NCBI RefSeq assembly: GCF_019084545.1
Contig: NZ_JAHREP010000002.1
Location: 112,234-176,233 of the forward strand
DNA: 64,000 bases
Origin: Marinobacterium ramblicola
GTDB lineage: Bacteria > Pseudomonadota > Gammaproteobacteria > Pseudomonadales > Balneatricaceae
Reading direction: 5' to 3'
Below, piece after piece: positions 8,901-17,774 of the stretch. The number at the start of each line of letters is the position of its first letter. Position 1 is the stretch's first letter. The translations under genes were made by a program, and so were the position numbers. Under the pieces are notes generated by a model. That model ran no database searches and was not told where the DNA came from. It was given only the letters and a program-made list of their open reading frames with translations.

Positions 8901-11900
8901 CCCGGATAATGTTGCCGTGCATATTGCCTTTGGCAGTTGTGGCCACGAGAGAACCATCGGGGTTAGAGTCATTTTCCGTATTGCTCAGGAACAGGTTTTC
9001 GAAATTCTCGCTGAGGACGTAGTTGTCCAGGTTGGTGATAACTGTGTCATTGCCCTCGTCTGCAAGTTCGGTGATCTTATCCTCCTGGTTATCGACCAGA
9101 TAGGTATCGTTTCCTGGCCCGCCGATCATCTCGTCCGCGCCGGAGCCGCCATCCAGTCGGTCGTTACCGGCGCCACCGTTGAGGTAGTCGTCATCGTCCA
9201 TGCCGAGCAGTTCGTCATTGCCGTCGCCACCGAATAGCGCGTCGCGACCGGATTCGCCGAATATCCGGTCGTCACCCTCATCGCCTGAAAGGACGTCATT
9301 CCCCCAGCCGCCGGAGATCAGGTCGTTGCCTGCACCACCGAATACCAGGTCGTTGCCGCCTTCGGCAAAGAGTGCGTCATGCCCGTCGCCGCCGAAGACT
9401 ATATCGCTGCCAAGCCCCGCATGAATCGTGTCATTACCATCGCCGCCAAAAACCAGATCATTGTCAGCGCCGGAATAAACCTGATCGTTGCCATCGCCCG
9501 CATCGATAATATCGTTTCCGCCGTCTTCGAGAATTACGTCATCGCCTGCAAAGGCGTTGACTATGTTGTTACCGCTCTTTCCTAGAATCAGGTCGTCCTG
9601 TTCAGTACCGTTTATCTCCTCGCCGCTCGGTGAAAAAGGGGAAGTCGATGCGGTTTTGACAGAGCCGTCTGCTTGCGGTATCTGAACCTCGTTGCTGAAC
9701 GCGAGGGTGACATCGGCGATATCCAGTGGGCTGCCATCGGTCAGACTCATCGAACCGATACCGTGTACCGTCTGGCCATCGATGATCTGGAACTGACCGT
9801 CGCTGGTCAGCTCGACGGCGGTCACGCCCAGATCGGACAGTGAACGCAGTTCGCCTTCATCGGTGATGCCGTTCTGGTTGGCATCCTGCCAAATACCGAA
9901 TTGCGCCCACTTCTCGTCGTCGGCGTCGAAGCGGCCGTCGCCGTTGCTGTCGAAGGCAGCAAGCCCCTCCAGATCGGTTTGTGCGTTATCGTCATAACCT
10001 GCGAAGCTGATCTCCTCCGATTTGTCGATCAGGCCGTCACCTTCTACGTCGTAAACCAGCAGGCCATCGTCCTTACCTACCCAAGCGGTACGATTCTTCC
10101 AACCGTCGCCGTTTACGTCGAAGAACACGTTGGAGTCATCTAAGTCCACAAATGAGAAACCGTCCCCGTTCAAATCCACGGCTATTGGTTTCCCTCCTCC
10201 ACCGGATGGGGTCGATGGAATATAAGGACCGTAGTGTGCTACCGAGATCGACTCGATCGTGCTTGCGCCATGGGGATCTGTGATTCTTACCTGGAATACA
10301 TCTTGAGTTGGATAAACAGCATACTTGGGCAAGTTGGATGCAGTATAGAATTTACCGCTCTGGAAGACCGCATATTGGCCATTTATAACACTGTAGTTAC
10401 TTGGCGTATCAGGTGAACGCCAGCCCGTATATTTAAACGTGCCATCTGGATTTACGTTGACGCTACCGTACTGAGGTGCGTTGACTAGTTCATAGGTAAG
10501 CGTGGATGCGTCATCATCCGGGTCCGCCCCGGTTATTCGACCTGCACCACTTTCATCATATGCGATTCTCGTGGTGTGATAGTCTATGTACCACTTGCCT
10601 GCCGGTGGGTTAAGGGTAACGTATGAGTCTCCGGATTCAGGTGGGTGCACAATACCATATGGACTATAGATTGGATTCCCTCCACCATAATAGAACTTGG
10701 TGCCCGACTCCGAGTAGTCGTATTTTATATCCGTATATCCATAAACCGACCGCATCGTGTGATCCACATGATCCAGCGTCGGCGCATCGTTAACACCCTG
10801 TATCACCACATCGACCGTTGCAGTGCCCTCCTGACCGTTTTCGGCACTGACGACATAGTCAAAGCCGGCATCGTCACCAGAATAGTCTGTTTTCGGCGTG
10901 AAGTGCACAAAGCCATTGGTGTCGATAAAGCCGGTGCCGTGGCGGAAATTAGTGAGCCCGGTAATGTTCAGGTCGCGACCGAGAACCCCGCCAAGTGTAT
11001 CGTTGGCCAGCAGGTCAGCGGTGCTGACGATGACTTCCACATCCTCGTAACCGGTTACCCCATCCCGGTTGGCTTCGACCTCCGCCTTGTCGTCGATGCG
11101 GGTGACCAGCAGTGACAGATGACCTTCGCTGCTCTCCTGAATCAGAATCCCCTCAGGTACGACGGAGACGCGGGTGCCCTCCTTGTCGGCCTCCTGGTCA
11201 GGGCTGCCCAGCTGTTTCTTAATACCATCCTGGGTGAAAGTGCTCATCGAGTAGTTGAGTTCGGAGATACCGATATCATCGAGCCCGACCGTCTCGCCTT
11301 CATCCTGCATACCGTTCTGGTCCAGGTCGCGCCAGAGTTTGAGCTCATCCCAGACTGGATCGGCGCTGGTGAGCTTGCCGTCGTAATTGGCATCCACCCA
11401 TGCCATGCCAGCTAGTCCTCGGCGGGAACGGTCAACAGCAGCGTTGCTGAACATCTCCTTGCCGCTATCGGTCTGGCCGTTGTAGTTGCGGTCCAGCGTC
11501 AGGAAAGCATCGTCGCTGCCGAGCCAGCCTGTGTGCTTGAGGTAGCCGGAGTCGTCCACGTCGAAGTGGATTGCTGAGTCGTCGCGGTCGATGGTCTCGA
11601 TTCCGTCGCCATCCAGGTCCAGCATCACCGGGCGGAATATCTGGGTATCGCCCTCGACCGGTGCGGCGAGCTTGCCGTCGCGCCCGGCGCGGGCCTCCTC
11701 GGTGAGGCCCGCCTTGGGGTCACCTGCCACGGCTTGCATCCTGGCGGTCTGCACCTCCCACTGCGGCGCGATCGCGCCGTGCTCCAGTGCGGAGTAGATC
11801 ATCCCCTCGACGATGGACTGGTAGGATTCGTCACTGCCTGGTTCGGCATTGTAGGGGTTGCCGTCGGTATCGAAGCGTAGAGCCGGGTGTTGTTCCTCGC

Positions 11901-14900
11901 CGGTGAGCGGGTCGATATCGGTATAGCGGTAACCGGACATATCGTAGCCCACCGTGGGCATACGGTTGGGGATAATGCCCAATTGACTGCCGGGGTTGGC
12001 CTGACGTTGCTGTTCGATCAGCGCGTTCAGCGTGGCGAGGGTGCTCTGCATCACGCCGGTGACGGCCTCTTCACCGCCGGTTTCGCCCGCAGCTCGTATT
12101 TTGATGCCGGTGCCATCCCAGACGAACTGACCTGAACCCCAGGGGTCGGGGATATCTTCGCTGTTGAAGATCGAGTCGACGATGGTATAGACGGCGTAGG
12201 CCCAGCCGACAGCAGGAACCGCGATGCTGATGGCCGCCACGGCAGCTCCGACTTCGTCACCATGGGCGAGGCTGTTAATAATGCTCAGGTAAGGCAGGGC
12301 GTCACTAATTGCGCCAATCGCTTCTGTTGCTGCACCGAACGTATTAGTACTGCTGAGAGCAGCGCCCAAGCTTTTTTGCCCCACGAAATTGGCATAAGCC
12401 GTTGCACCGAAGGTGATTGCCTGTGCGCCGGCCGTCACCGCAGCTAGAGTGTCGCCGCGCTTTAGAGCTGCATCCAGACTCATCAGGCTTAGAATGCCGC
12501 TGCCGACGTTGGCGGCGCCGGAGAGGTTGTAGTCGACGAGTTTTTGTCCCTGGACAGCGTCTATGGGGTTCTCATTGTAGACGGTGTTAACCAGATCATT
12601 GGTCAGTCGTAAACCAGAGACTGTTATCGGTAACGGTTCCCCGGACTGGATAGCTTTGACCAGGGATAGTGCGTCCAAAATAGCCGGACCATAGTGGTCG
12701 ATGGCATCTGTAACCTCTTTGTATACGCTGGGGTGATCCTGCTCATACTGCTCGATTGCGTAGGCACTTTGTTCGAGCGTTGCCTCGCTGTTTGAGTCCG
12801 ATCCAATATGAATAAAGTCTTTCGCGTCGAGGTCTGCGGCATTCAACTGGTCAATGAGCGCCGCTTGGTCGGAGATAGAACTTCCGTTGAGTTCGACAAC
12901 CTCGGCCAACTCTATTGTCGAGCTGGAATCGCCGGCATACTTCAGTACGATATGGTTGCCGCCGATATCGGCGGAGACGGTCTGGGTTATTTGTCCGTCG
13001 AGCTGTGTTGTTTCGATTGTAGCGGTTAGCTGATTCCGGTAGTTATAGACTTCTACTCTGTCGATTTGGGTCAGTTGGCCGTTCTCCCGAAGGATTTGCG
13101 AGTTGGTTTCCTTGATTCGCCCGGTCATGCTGTTCGGGCCATATCCTGTACGTTCGGTCACTACCGACCACGAACCATCCCCATTGCTTTGGGCGACTTT
13201 GATTTCTTGCTCGGTTATAACTGTCGCAGTTGAACCATCTGCGTTGGTTATTTCCTGAGTTTTGTATCGTCTCAGGACCTCGCTGCCATCCGTGATCTCC
13301 CCCAACTTCAACTGTTCGAGAATATAGCCGTCGCCACCGCCGACGAGCGTAAGGACCGGTGTGCCTTCCAGCAGAGAGGTGTATTCGTATTTGCCGCCAC
13401 CTTCCCACCCCGGGACATCCAGCGTAGCGTGCGAAATCGATGCTGCCTCGCCGTTTATCATAACGCCACACTCGTCGCTACCCGGCGGCGGTGGCATGTA
13501 TTGGATCTCCAGATTTTGTTGAGTGATCGATCTTTGTTGCAGGACAATACCGCCTAGATCACCGGCTTTGATAACGGTATTGGGGAGAACTGCCCCAAGG
13601 GTCTGCGTGCCATATGTGAGAGTGGCGTAAGGGCTATCGGCCTGCCATGTAACGGTAAAGCCGGCCGGGGATGTACAGACTTCAGTCGTTCCCGTGATAG
13701 AGGACTTCCATATGCCGCCATCCGGGGTGAGAACCTGATAACGGGTCATGATTTCATTGGTGTCTTTGACCACGGTGGTCAGGTTGCCCGCGGGGTCGTA
13801 GGTCTGGAAGGATGTCCTCTGTAGGCCCGTGTGAACCGGATCGAAGCCGAGCGCTGCCAACTGCTCGTTCGATACCTGGTCAGACGTCAGATGAGCCAGG
13901 TTGGCAATGCCGAGCTCGGCAATCACCGTTTCCAGCCAGGCGATGGGGTTGGCGATCAACAGCATCTTGGAGATCACTTCTACACCTGCGCCGATAGCGG
14001 TTCCCGCCTCTTCGCCGAGGTAGCGCGAGGCGATGTCGCTGACCAGCTTCGCTGTATCGCCTGGCGGGCTCAGTGCCGCACCGACCAGCAGCGCCACGCC
14101 CATACGGGCGGCGCTCTCGGTACTGTCCATCTGCCCGTTGCTGCCGATGAGGGCGACGGCCGCGCCGATCTGCTGAAGATCGGCGGTATCCAGCGTCTGC
14201 TGTGGAGAGGCGGTCAGGCCAGCGAAGTCGGAGTCGATCTTCTCCAGCGAGTCCCAGAATCCGAGGGTGATGCGGTGCAGGTAGCCGACATCGCCCTGGC
14301 CATCGGTGGGCAGGTAGTAGATATCGGTGTTGCTGCCCACCATGGCGCCGCCCACCATATTGATCGCTTCGCCCTGGGTGGTGTAGTGGTATGACGCAAT
14401 CTGTTGTATTTCCGGGTTGTTGGGGTCGAACCCCGGCGTGGCCGTGAGCAACTGATCGGTGATGCCGGGCGAGGCAAAGGTGACCAGGGCGGTGTTATCC
14501 AGAGAGTGGACGTAAAGTGGGTTTTGAATCTGTGTTTGCTGATTCGTTTCAGGGTTTGTGACGGTGATGTATTCCGATTTCCTCGCCTCCGTAAAGCCCA
14601 CCGCGGCGAATTGCGCCAGCGCACCGCCGAGCGACTGGCCGCCGAAATAGATTCGGGTATCGGCGTCTACGACGCCACCTAGGGTGATGAAAAACTCCTT
14701 TGCATTATTGTTCCACTGGTTGTACCCGGTATAGAGCATATCCGCCGCATAGTCCTGCAGATTGATACCGTCGGTACCGACCGGGATGGCGAGCACCTCG
14801 TTGGTGTCGAAGTTTTTGTAAAAGGCCGCCCGGAACCCGGTAGTGGGATCGCTTACTGTATCGACGACCACGAAACCGGACGGTGTAGTGTAGGGCTGTA

Positions 14901-15027
14901 CCGTCGTGCCGCCAAAATTGTTGATCGGTGCTAGCGGTACGCCCTGCCACACCGGGCCGTAGGTCTGGTCGGCAGCGGTCAATACCAGTTTGGCCAGGCG
15001 GTTTAACTCGTCGTTGGTCAGTTCCAT
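5902..15027 (-). CDS. giant RTX protein with lipase-like N-terminal domain
   Basis: The product is a 3041-residue secreted calcium-binding protein. Residues 1-260 look like a class 3 lipase/alpha-beta hydrolase: GGQSLGGALAQ with Ser132, Glu220 where Asp is usual, and His251 in GYLHR. Hydrophobic Gly/Ala-rich helices occur near 311-375 and 832-956. EF-hand-like DxDGDG clusters lie near 1140 and 1620, and a cadherin-like domain lies at about 1323-1416. An RTX nonapeptide block (about 1806-1960) is followed by seven and a half units of a 99-residue-type RTX repeat (about 1965-2636) and a second nonapeptide block (about 2746-2850). The C-terminal 190 residues should carry the type I secretion signal. 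No N-terminal signal peptide is present. The start lies 4 bases after the lipoprotein stop. It could act as a cytolysin, lipase or adhesin; the sequence does not decide. Confidence 0.9.
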   Translation of the reverse strand: MELTNDELNRLAKLVLTAADQTYGPVWQGVPLAPINNFGGTTVQPYTTPSGFVVVDTVSDPTTGFRAAFYKNFDTNEVLAIPVGTDGINLQDYAADMLYTGYNQWNNNAKEFFITLGGVVDADTRIYFGGQSLGGALAQFAAVGFTEARKSEYITVTNPETNQQTQIQNPLYVHSLDNTALVTFASPGITDQLLTATPGFDPNNPEIQQIASYHYTTQGEAINMVGGAMVGSNTDIYYLPTDGQGDVGYLHRITLGFWDSLEKIDSDFAGLTASPQQTLDTADLQQIGAAVALIGSNGQMDSTESAARMGVALLVGAALSPPGDTAKLVSDIASRYLGEEAGTAIGAGVEVISKMLLIANPIAWLETVIAELGIANLAHLTSDQVSNEQLAALGFDPVHTGLQRTSFQTYDPAGNLTTVVKDTNEIMTRYQVLTPDGGIWKSSITGTTEVCTSPAGFTVTWQADSPYATLTYGTQTLGAVLPNTVIKAGDLGGIVLQQRSITQQNLEIQYMPPPPGSDECGVMINGEAASISHATLDVPGWEGGGKYEYTSLLEGTPVLTLVGGGDGYILEQLKLGEITDGSEVLRRYKTQEITNADGSTATVITEQEIKVAQSNGDGSWSVVTERTGYGPNSMTGRIKETNSQILRENGQLTQIDRVEVYNYRNQLTATIETTQLDGQITQTVSADIGGNHIVLKYAGDSSSTIELAEVVELNGSSISDQAALIDQLNAADLDAKDFIHIGSDSNSEATLEQSAYAIEQYEQDHPSVYKEVTDAIDHYGPAILDALSLVKAIQSGEPLPITVSGLRLTNDLVNTVYNENPIDAVQGQKLVDYNLSGAANVGSGILSLMSLDAALKRGDTLAAVTAGAQAITFGATAYANFVGQKSLGAALSSTNTFGAATEAIGAISDALPYLSIINSLAHGDEVGAAVAAISIAVPAVGWAYAVYTIVDSIFNSEDIPDPWGSGQFVWDGTGIKIRAAGETGGEEAVTGVMQSTLATLNALIEQQRQANPGSQLGIIPNRMPTVGYDMSGYRYTDIDPLTGEEQHPALRFDTDGNPYNAEPGSDESYQSIVEGMIYSALEHGAIAPQWEVQTARMQAVAGDPKAGLTEEARAGRDGKLAAPVEGDTQIFRPVMLDLDGDGIETIDRDDSAIHFDVDDSGYLKHTGWLGSDDAFLTLDRNYNGQTDSGKEMFSNAAVDRSRRGLAGMAWVDANYDGKLTSADPVWDELKLWRDLDQNGMQDEGETVGLDDIGISELNYSMSTFTQDGIKKQLGSPDQEADKEGTRVSVVPEGILIQESSEGHLSLLVTRIDDKAEVEANRDGVTGYEDVEVIVSTADLLANDTLGGVLGRDLNITGLTNFRHGTGFIDTNGFVHFTPKTDYSGDDAGFDYVVSAENGQEGTATVDVVIQGVNDAPTLDHVDHTMRSVYGYTDIKYDYSESGTKFYYGGGNPIYSPYGIVHPPESGDSYVTLNPPAGKWYIDYHTTRIAYDESGAGRITGADPDDDASTLTYELVNAPQYGSVNVNPDGTFKYTGWRSPDTPSNYSVINGQYAVFQSGKFYTASNLPKYAVYPTQDVFQVRITDPHGASTIESISVAHYGPYIPSTPSGGGGKPIAVDLNGDGFSFVDLDDSNVFFDVNGDGWKNRTAWVGKDDGLLVYDVEGDGLIDKSEEISFAGYDDNAQTDLEGLAAFDSNGDGRFDADDEKWAQFGIWQDANQNGITDEGELRSLSDLGVTAVELTSDGQFQIIDGQTVHGIGSMSLTDGSPLDIADVTLAFSNEVQIPQADGSVKTASTSPFSPSGEEINGTEQDDLILGKSGNNIVNAFAGDDVILEDGGNDIIDAGDGNDQVYSGADNDLVFGGDGNDTIHAGLGSDIVFGGDGHDALFAEGGNDLVFGGAGNDLISGGWGNDVLSGDEGDDRIFGESGRDALFGGDGNDELLGMDDDDYLNGGAGNDRLDGGSGADEMIGGPGNDTYLVDNQEDKITELADEGNDTVITNLDNYVLSENFENLFLSNTENDSNPDGSLVATTAKGNMHGNIIRGNLADNLLYGYAGDDRLDGGAGVDILVGGTGNDTYVVDNTNDVVVELVNEGHDTVLAEASYTLGDNVEDLMLMGSAALSGTGNSMNNILTGNNGSNLLDGGAGADRMFGGLGNDTYVVDDQADNIIEFANEGNDTVVSSLSWTLGENLENLRLTGTTNIDGTGNNAANLLIGNSGSNRLDGGHGADTLAGGAGDDTYVVDNAGDTVVENASEGIDTIYSSISYVLPEQVEHMILTGSAATDGTGNALDNSLTGNAAANTLRGLAGNDTLIGNGGDDLLDGGSGADIMLGGTGDDLYYVDEIGDQVIEATDEGIDTVHSSISYTAPDNVERIELLGSDDIDATGNTLDNTLVGNGGANTLKGLAGNDTLIGNGGDDTLDGGRGADIMTGGTGDDLYYVDEIGDQVIEATDEGIDTVHSSISYTAPDNVERIELLGSDDIDATGNTLDNTLVGNGGANTLKGLAGNDTLIGNGGDDTLDGGSGADIMTGGAGNDIYIVDNADDKVIENANEGIDTIYSSISYVLPEQVEHLILTGSAAIDGTGNALDNTLTGNDAANTLLGLDGNDTLIGNGGDDRLDGGAGDDLLNGGLGDDTYIINLNNGLDRIEDIEGTDTVRFGEGLNLDNVALRVTQENGVYTAHIRVLDECGCEQPDQGFDLVIGMDDQGRYISPIERFIFADDSQAAFDDLLIKTVVHIGTAHDTEIVTGRNDDVIYAGPRGNTVYSGTGHDIIYAGSGGDQAYGEGGNDVFLGSTGDDVLDGGCGDNILFGYNGRDVLRSSEGNNILLGGSQDDLVEAGSGADFIAGGSHNDTIQAGGGSNVIAFNLGDGRDTVLSSADATNTLSLGGGIQVEDLAFRHIGPDLLLEIGNKNGITFKDWYQDTAHQSIRTLQVIDTNPDNGSNKTTSVELFDFQNLVEHFDTAQSGTTSTTSWSLMNGLLDAHLENSTNVVIGGELAMDYAEDGAITLSAGATQKVLSNPIYGSTAQTVGRQFNDSLQAFRIG
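7477..8070. repeat. two tandem 297-bp direct repeats inside the RTX gene
   Basis: Units 7477-7773 and 7774-8070 are nearly identical, with only scattered mismatches, and encode two copies of a 99-residue RTX module (GDDLYYVDEIGDQVIEATDE). The modules on either side share a different motif (SSISYVLPEQVEH), so the four central modules are arranged A-B-B-A. This points to a recent in-frame duplication by unequal recombination. Confidence 0.9.
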
Positions 15028-15031
15028 GGCT

Positions 15032-16234
15032 CTACTTTCCCTTGCAGACGTCGATCATTTGGATGGTGTAGGGCGAGCGGTATTTGGTCAGTACGCCCTT
15101 GCCGTGTTTGAAGGCTACCTTGCAACCGGATGGCGAGATGGCGATGCCTCGATTGCGGAGCCCTTTGAAAAGTGTTTCGGTGTTGCCTATGTACCAGTCG
15201 GCGAGACGTACCCAGTTATCGCCACGTATCAGATAGAGCCCGCTTTCGCCTGGGTTATGTTCGATGGCAGCGCGCGTACTGCCTACCAGCAGACCGCGAC
15301 GGGTTAGCGCTATAGTGGCTGCTTCGTTGCGGCGCGAATAGCGTGCTGGAATCGGTATCCATTGCAGCGTGCCATCGGGATGCAGCAGGGGTACCCGGTC
15401 AGGTTTAGGGGGGATATGGAGTCCGTTGGCTGTAAACTGATCCAGTATGTAAACGCCGGCCCACTCCTCCCACCACACCCCATCCATTTCGATAGGCAGC
15501 AGCGGCAGATCCTTGCGCGCACCGTCCGGCCGGATCAGCACCACGGGATCCTTGCGATCCATAAGTGCCTGCTTGCGTGAGCCTGTATCGAGGAAGCCGT
15601 CCTGTTCACGAAGTTCGAAAACCACATGATCGGCCGGGGCTACTGTCTTTGGTGGACCATCGTAAATCTGGCAGGTATGCATATCTTGGTGCTTGATCGG
15701 GTCGCCCTCTCTCCAACCCCTTGTTACGTGAAAGTTGTTGAGTGAGCCCTTTTTAAGCCATGACATGGAGTCTTTGCCCTTGTACCAAATGGTGAACGCT
15801 CCACTATGCGAACACCACAACTGACCTTCTCCGAGGTCGGTGACTTTTTCAGTTAGGGTATTCCATACCACGACACGCCCCGGAGACTGCTTCCTGGCAC
15901 CGAACGTCCCCTGCATGCGCGGCTCTCCCGGCGCCAGCGCCGAGAAGATCACCCGCTCCTCGTCGAGCCACTCCACGGCGGTATCGCCGTCGATACGCAC
16001 CTCCACTCCGCTGTCCTTGACCGGAAAGGGGTAGTCATGGTCGGGGAAGGGGCCTGTAAACTTGAGGGCGCCGTCCTGTATTGGATGCGTATCGACAGGT
16101 GCGTTACCAACCTGCACCTGTTCCGGCGCGGAAACATCGGTGCTCACCGCCTCCGTCAACTGGGTGCTTTCGCAGCCCGCGGGAAGAAGGCATGCCGCTA
16201 TAAGCGCATAGATGGATAACGGGGGCTTTTTCAT
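15032..16234 (-). CDS. lipoprotein of unknown function in the secretion operon
   Basis: The family is not recognised. The 400-residue protein begins MKKPPLSIYALIAA and has a lipobox-like PAGC with Cys near residue 21, then a STQLTEAVST linker. The first 30 residues closely match those of the lipoprotein at 16378-17256, so the two are paralogues at least in their export region. The mature part contains several short segments of the type found in beta-propeller proteins (VVVWNTLTEKVTDLGEGQLW, SGLYLIRGDNWVRLADW, ISPSGCKVAF). A beta-propeller fold is therefore possible but unproven. I start at the ATG with GGAGAG 5 bases upstream. It stops 4 bases before the giant RTX gene, suggesting coupled translation and a role in its secretion or surface retention. 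Confidence 0.8.
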   Translation of the reverse strand: MKKPPLSIYALIAACLLPAGCESTQLTEAVSTDVSAPEQVQVGNAPVDTHPIQDGALKFTGPFPDHDYPFPVKDSGVEVRIDGDTAVEWLDEERVIFSALAPGEPRMQGTFGARKQSPGRVVVWNTLTEKVTDLGEGQLWCSHSGAFTIWYKGKDSMSWLKKGSLNNFHVTRGWREGDPIKHQDMHTCQIYDGPPKTVAPADHVVFELREQDGFLDTGSRKQALMDRKDPVVLIRPDGARKDLPLLPIEMDGVWWEEWAGVYILDQFTANGLHIPPKPDRVPLLHPDGTLQWIPIPARYSRRNEAATIALTRRGLLVGSTRAAIEHNPGESGLYLIRGDNWVRLADWYIGNTETLFKGLRNRGIAISPSGCKVAFKHGKGVLTKYRSPYTIQMIDVCKGK

Positions 16235-16267
16235 GATGCTCTCCATCTGACGGTGGGTTTCATGGTT

Positions 16268-16387
16268 CTACTCTCCCTTGCAGACGTTGATCATCTTCTG
16301 AGGCCAGGTGGATGCGGTTGTCAGCAGATACCCGCGGGTACTGACTGTTCCTGGATTGATTGTCGAGATGTGTCCATTCACTGCCAT
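16268..16387 (-). pseudogene. 3' remnant of a third lipoprotein paralogue
   Basis: A 39-codon frame ends in KMINVCKGE, matching QMIDVCKGK at the end of the lipoprotein at 15032-16234 (8 of the last 9 positions identical or similar). Upstream similarity fades after about 25 residues. The bases after its stop (AAGGGAGAGTAGAACCATG) also mirror those after the 15032 gene (AAGGGAAAGTAGAGCCATG). It overlaps the stop of the lipoprotein at 16378 in another frame. It may be the leftover of a tandem duplication, or the original C-terminus of that lipoprotein displaced by a frameshift. Confidence 0.6.
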
Positions 16388-17256
16388 GACTCTGTTCTTC
16401 TTTCCTTAGGCTTGGGTTCATAGCTTTTCATCAGGTCATATGGCTTGGGGTGATCCTTCTTCTCTTTCCAGATCGGGTAATGTTTATCGCGAATAGCGGC
16501 GATTTCGTCTTTTATCTCGGAAAACTGTTGCAGTGCCGCTTGGGATGGGGTCACAAGTTGCTTGGGTTCTGAAAGTAGCTCGCAGAAGCGACGGAAATCC
16601 CACCTATAGGAGTCGATATCCATGCTCTGCATGTAAGTCTCTATTTTTGTTTTTCGAGTTTTCCTGTCGGTATAGGATCCGCGTTCACTACCTGCCAGCC
16701 CTTCGCAAAACACCCTGTCGGGTCCGGATATCGCTATTTCATTGAATTGCGGTTTCAGCATGATGCCGTGGCGTGTCAGCACGATTTGTCTGATTTGGCC
16801 AGGCAATGTATCGAACTCGATAAAATCGACCAGTCTCACGAAACCGTCCGACAGGGTCGCAATGGTGTTGGCCGCTGGTGCTTCCACCAGCATCAGAGTC
16901 GTGCGACCGGGAGATGCCTGGAACTCTATCCAGGGGGCGCCGCTGATGTTTTTGAAGCTGTTGACCCAAGCATCGGGATTGTCGAACGCCAGGTTGCCGA
17001 GATAGCGGATATCGCCGGTTACATCGTAGATTGAAGCGCCGACGGGATATTGCGGTGCGCCAAGCAGGAAGTGGAATGCTTTTGCGCCATCTGTCTGATT
17101 GATGAGAATACCGAATTTCCCGATACGAACCTGTGCCTTGTCCGGAGGCAGCGCCGAAAACGAGGTGCTCACAGGTTCCGTTAATTGGATACTCTCGCAG
17201 CCTGCAAACAGAAGAAATGCCGCGATAAGAGCGCAAAGTGATAGAGGTTTTTTCAT
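16378..17256 (-). CDS. second lipoprotein of unknown function in the secretion operon
   Basis: The 292-residue product begins MKKPLSLCALIAAFLLFAGC. The lipobox-like FAGC puts the lipidated Cys near residue 20, and ESIQLTEPVST follows as in its neighbour. The rest does not resemble the 15032 protein closely and no domain was recognised. The C-terminal 60 residues are highly charged (KEKKDHPKPYD). It follows the acetyltransferase by 32 bases; GGAG lies upstream of the start at a long spacing. The region is AT-richer than the core genome. The downstream remnant suggests that this gene has lost or exchanged its original 3' end. Confidence 0.75.
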   Translation of the reverse strand: MKKPLSLCALIAAFLLFAGCESIQLTEPVSTSFSALPPDKAQVRIGKFGILINQTDGAKAFHFLLGAPQYPVGASIYDVTGDIRYLGNLAFDNPDAWVNSFKNISGAPWIEFQASPGRTTLMLVEAPAANTIATLSDGFVRLVDFIEFDTLPGQIRQIVLTRHGIMLKPQFNEIAISGPDRVFCEGLAGSERGSYTDRKTRKTKIETYMQSMDIDSYRWDFRRFCELLSEPKQLVTPSQAALQQFSEIKDEIAAIRDKHYPIWKEKKDHPKPYDLMKSYEPKPKERRTESWQ

Positions 17257-17288
17257 GTCCAGTGTTGCTCCATTTAATTAGTAGGCCG

Positions 17289-17774
17289 CTATCGCGGTGT
17301 GACCGGACCAAGCATCAAACTGTAATTACCCCCCGTCTGGCGAAACCCGAGCTTGCGCAGGAAACGGTCCATTTTCTGGATCTCGGCGCCACTGTTCACG
17401 CCTGCCGAGATCTCGAATGCGCCGCGGTTTTCCGCCCACTTGCGGAAAGCGGTCAGTAGCCGGAGTCCGGCGCCGCCCATGCGTCTTTCCGGCAGTACGT
17501 CGTAGTGGATGATGCTGGCGACCGGCTGGTCGGAGAAAAAGTGGCGCTCGATGCAGCCGATCAGGCCGCCCACCGGCTGGCCCTGGCTGTCTTCGGCGAC
17601 GAAGAAGCAGTGGCTGCCCTTGCCGTTCTGGCCGATATCGATCACCGCCTTGAGGTTGTGCGCTACCCGCTCCGGGTTGTAGTCGTAGGCCGCAAAACGG
17701 GTCATGGCGTGGAAGACGCGGCACATCTCGACGAATGGGGCCACATCGTCCGGGGTGGCAAAACGTATTTTCAT
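17289..17774 (-). CDS. GNAT-family N-acetyltransferase
   Basis: The 161-residue protein starts MKIRFATPDDVAPFVEM, typical of the GNAT fold. It has the acceptor strand FFVAEDSQGQPVGGLIG, the acetyl-CoA pyrophosphate loop around PERRMGGAGLRLL and a C-terminal LRKLGFRQTG segment. The start codon overlaps the stop of the exporter gene (ATGA) and has AGGAGGAGAGG directly upstream. The longer reading frame that extends into the exporter gene is not the real start. The substrate is unknown. Its place inside a type I secretion operon suggests modification of an operon product, but that is inference. Confidence 0.88.
   Translation of the reverse strand: MKIRFATPDDVAPFVEMCRVFHAMTRFAAYDYNPERVAHNLKAVIDIGQNGKGSHCFFVAEDSQGQPVGGLIGCIERHFFSDQPVASIIHYDVLPERRMGGAGLRLLTAFRKWAENRGAFEISAGVNSGAEIQKMDRFLRKLGFRQTGGNYSLMLGPVTPR

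Noticed and set aside
7100-9600. Regular DNA repeats suggesting a CRISPR array or satellite
   Set aside because: They are in-frame RTX nonapeptide and 99-residue modules of one gene, with no unique spacers or cas genes.
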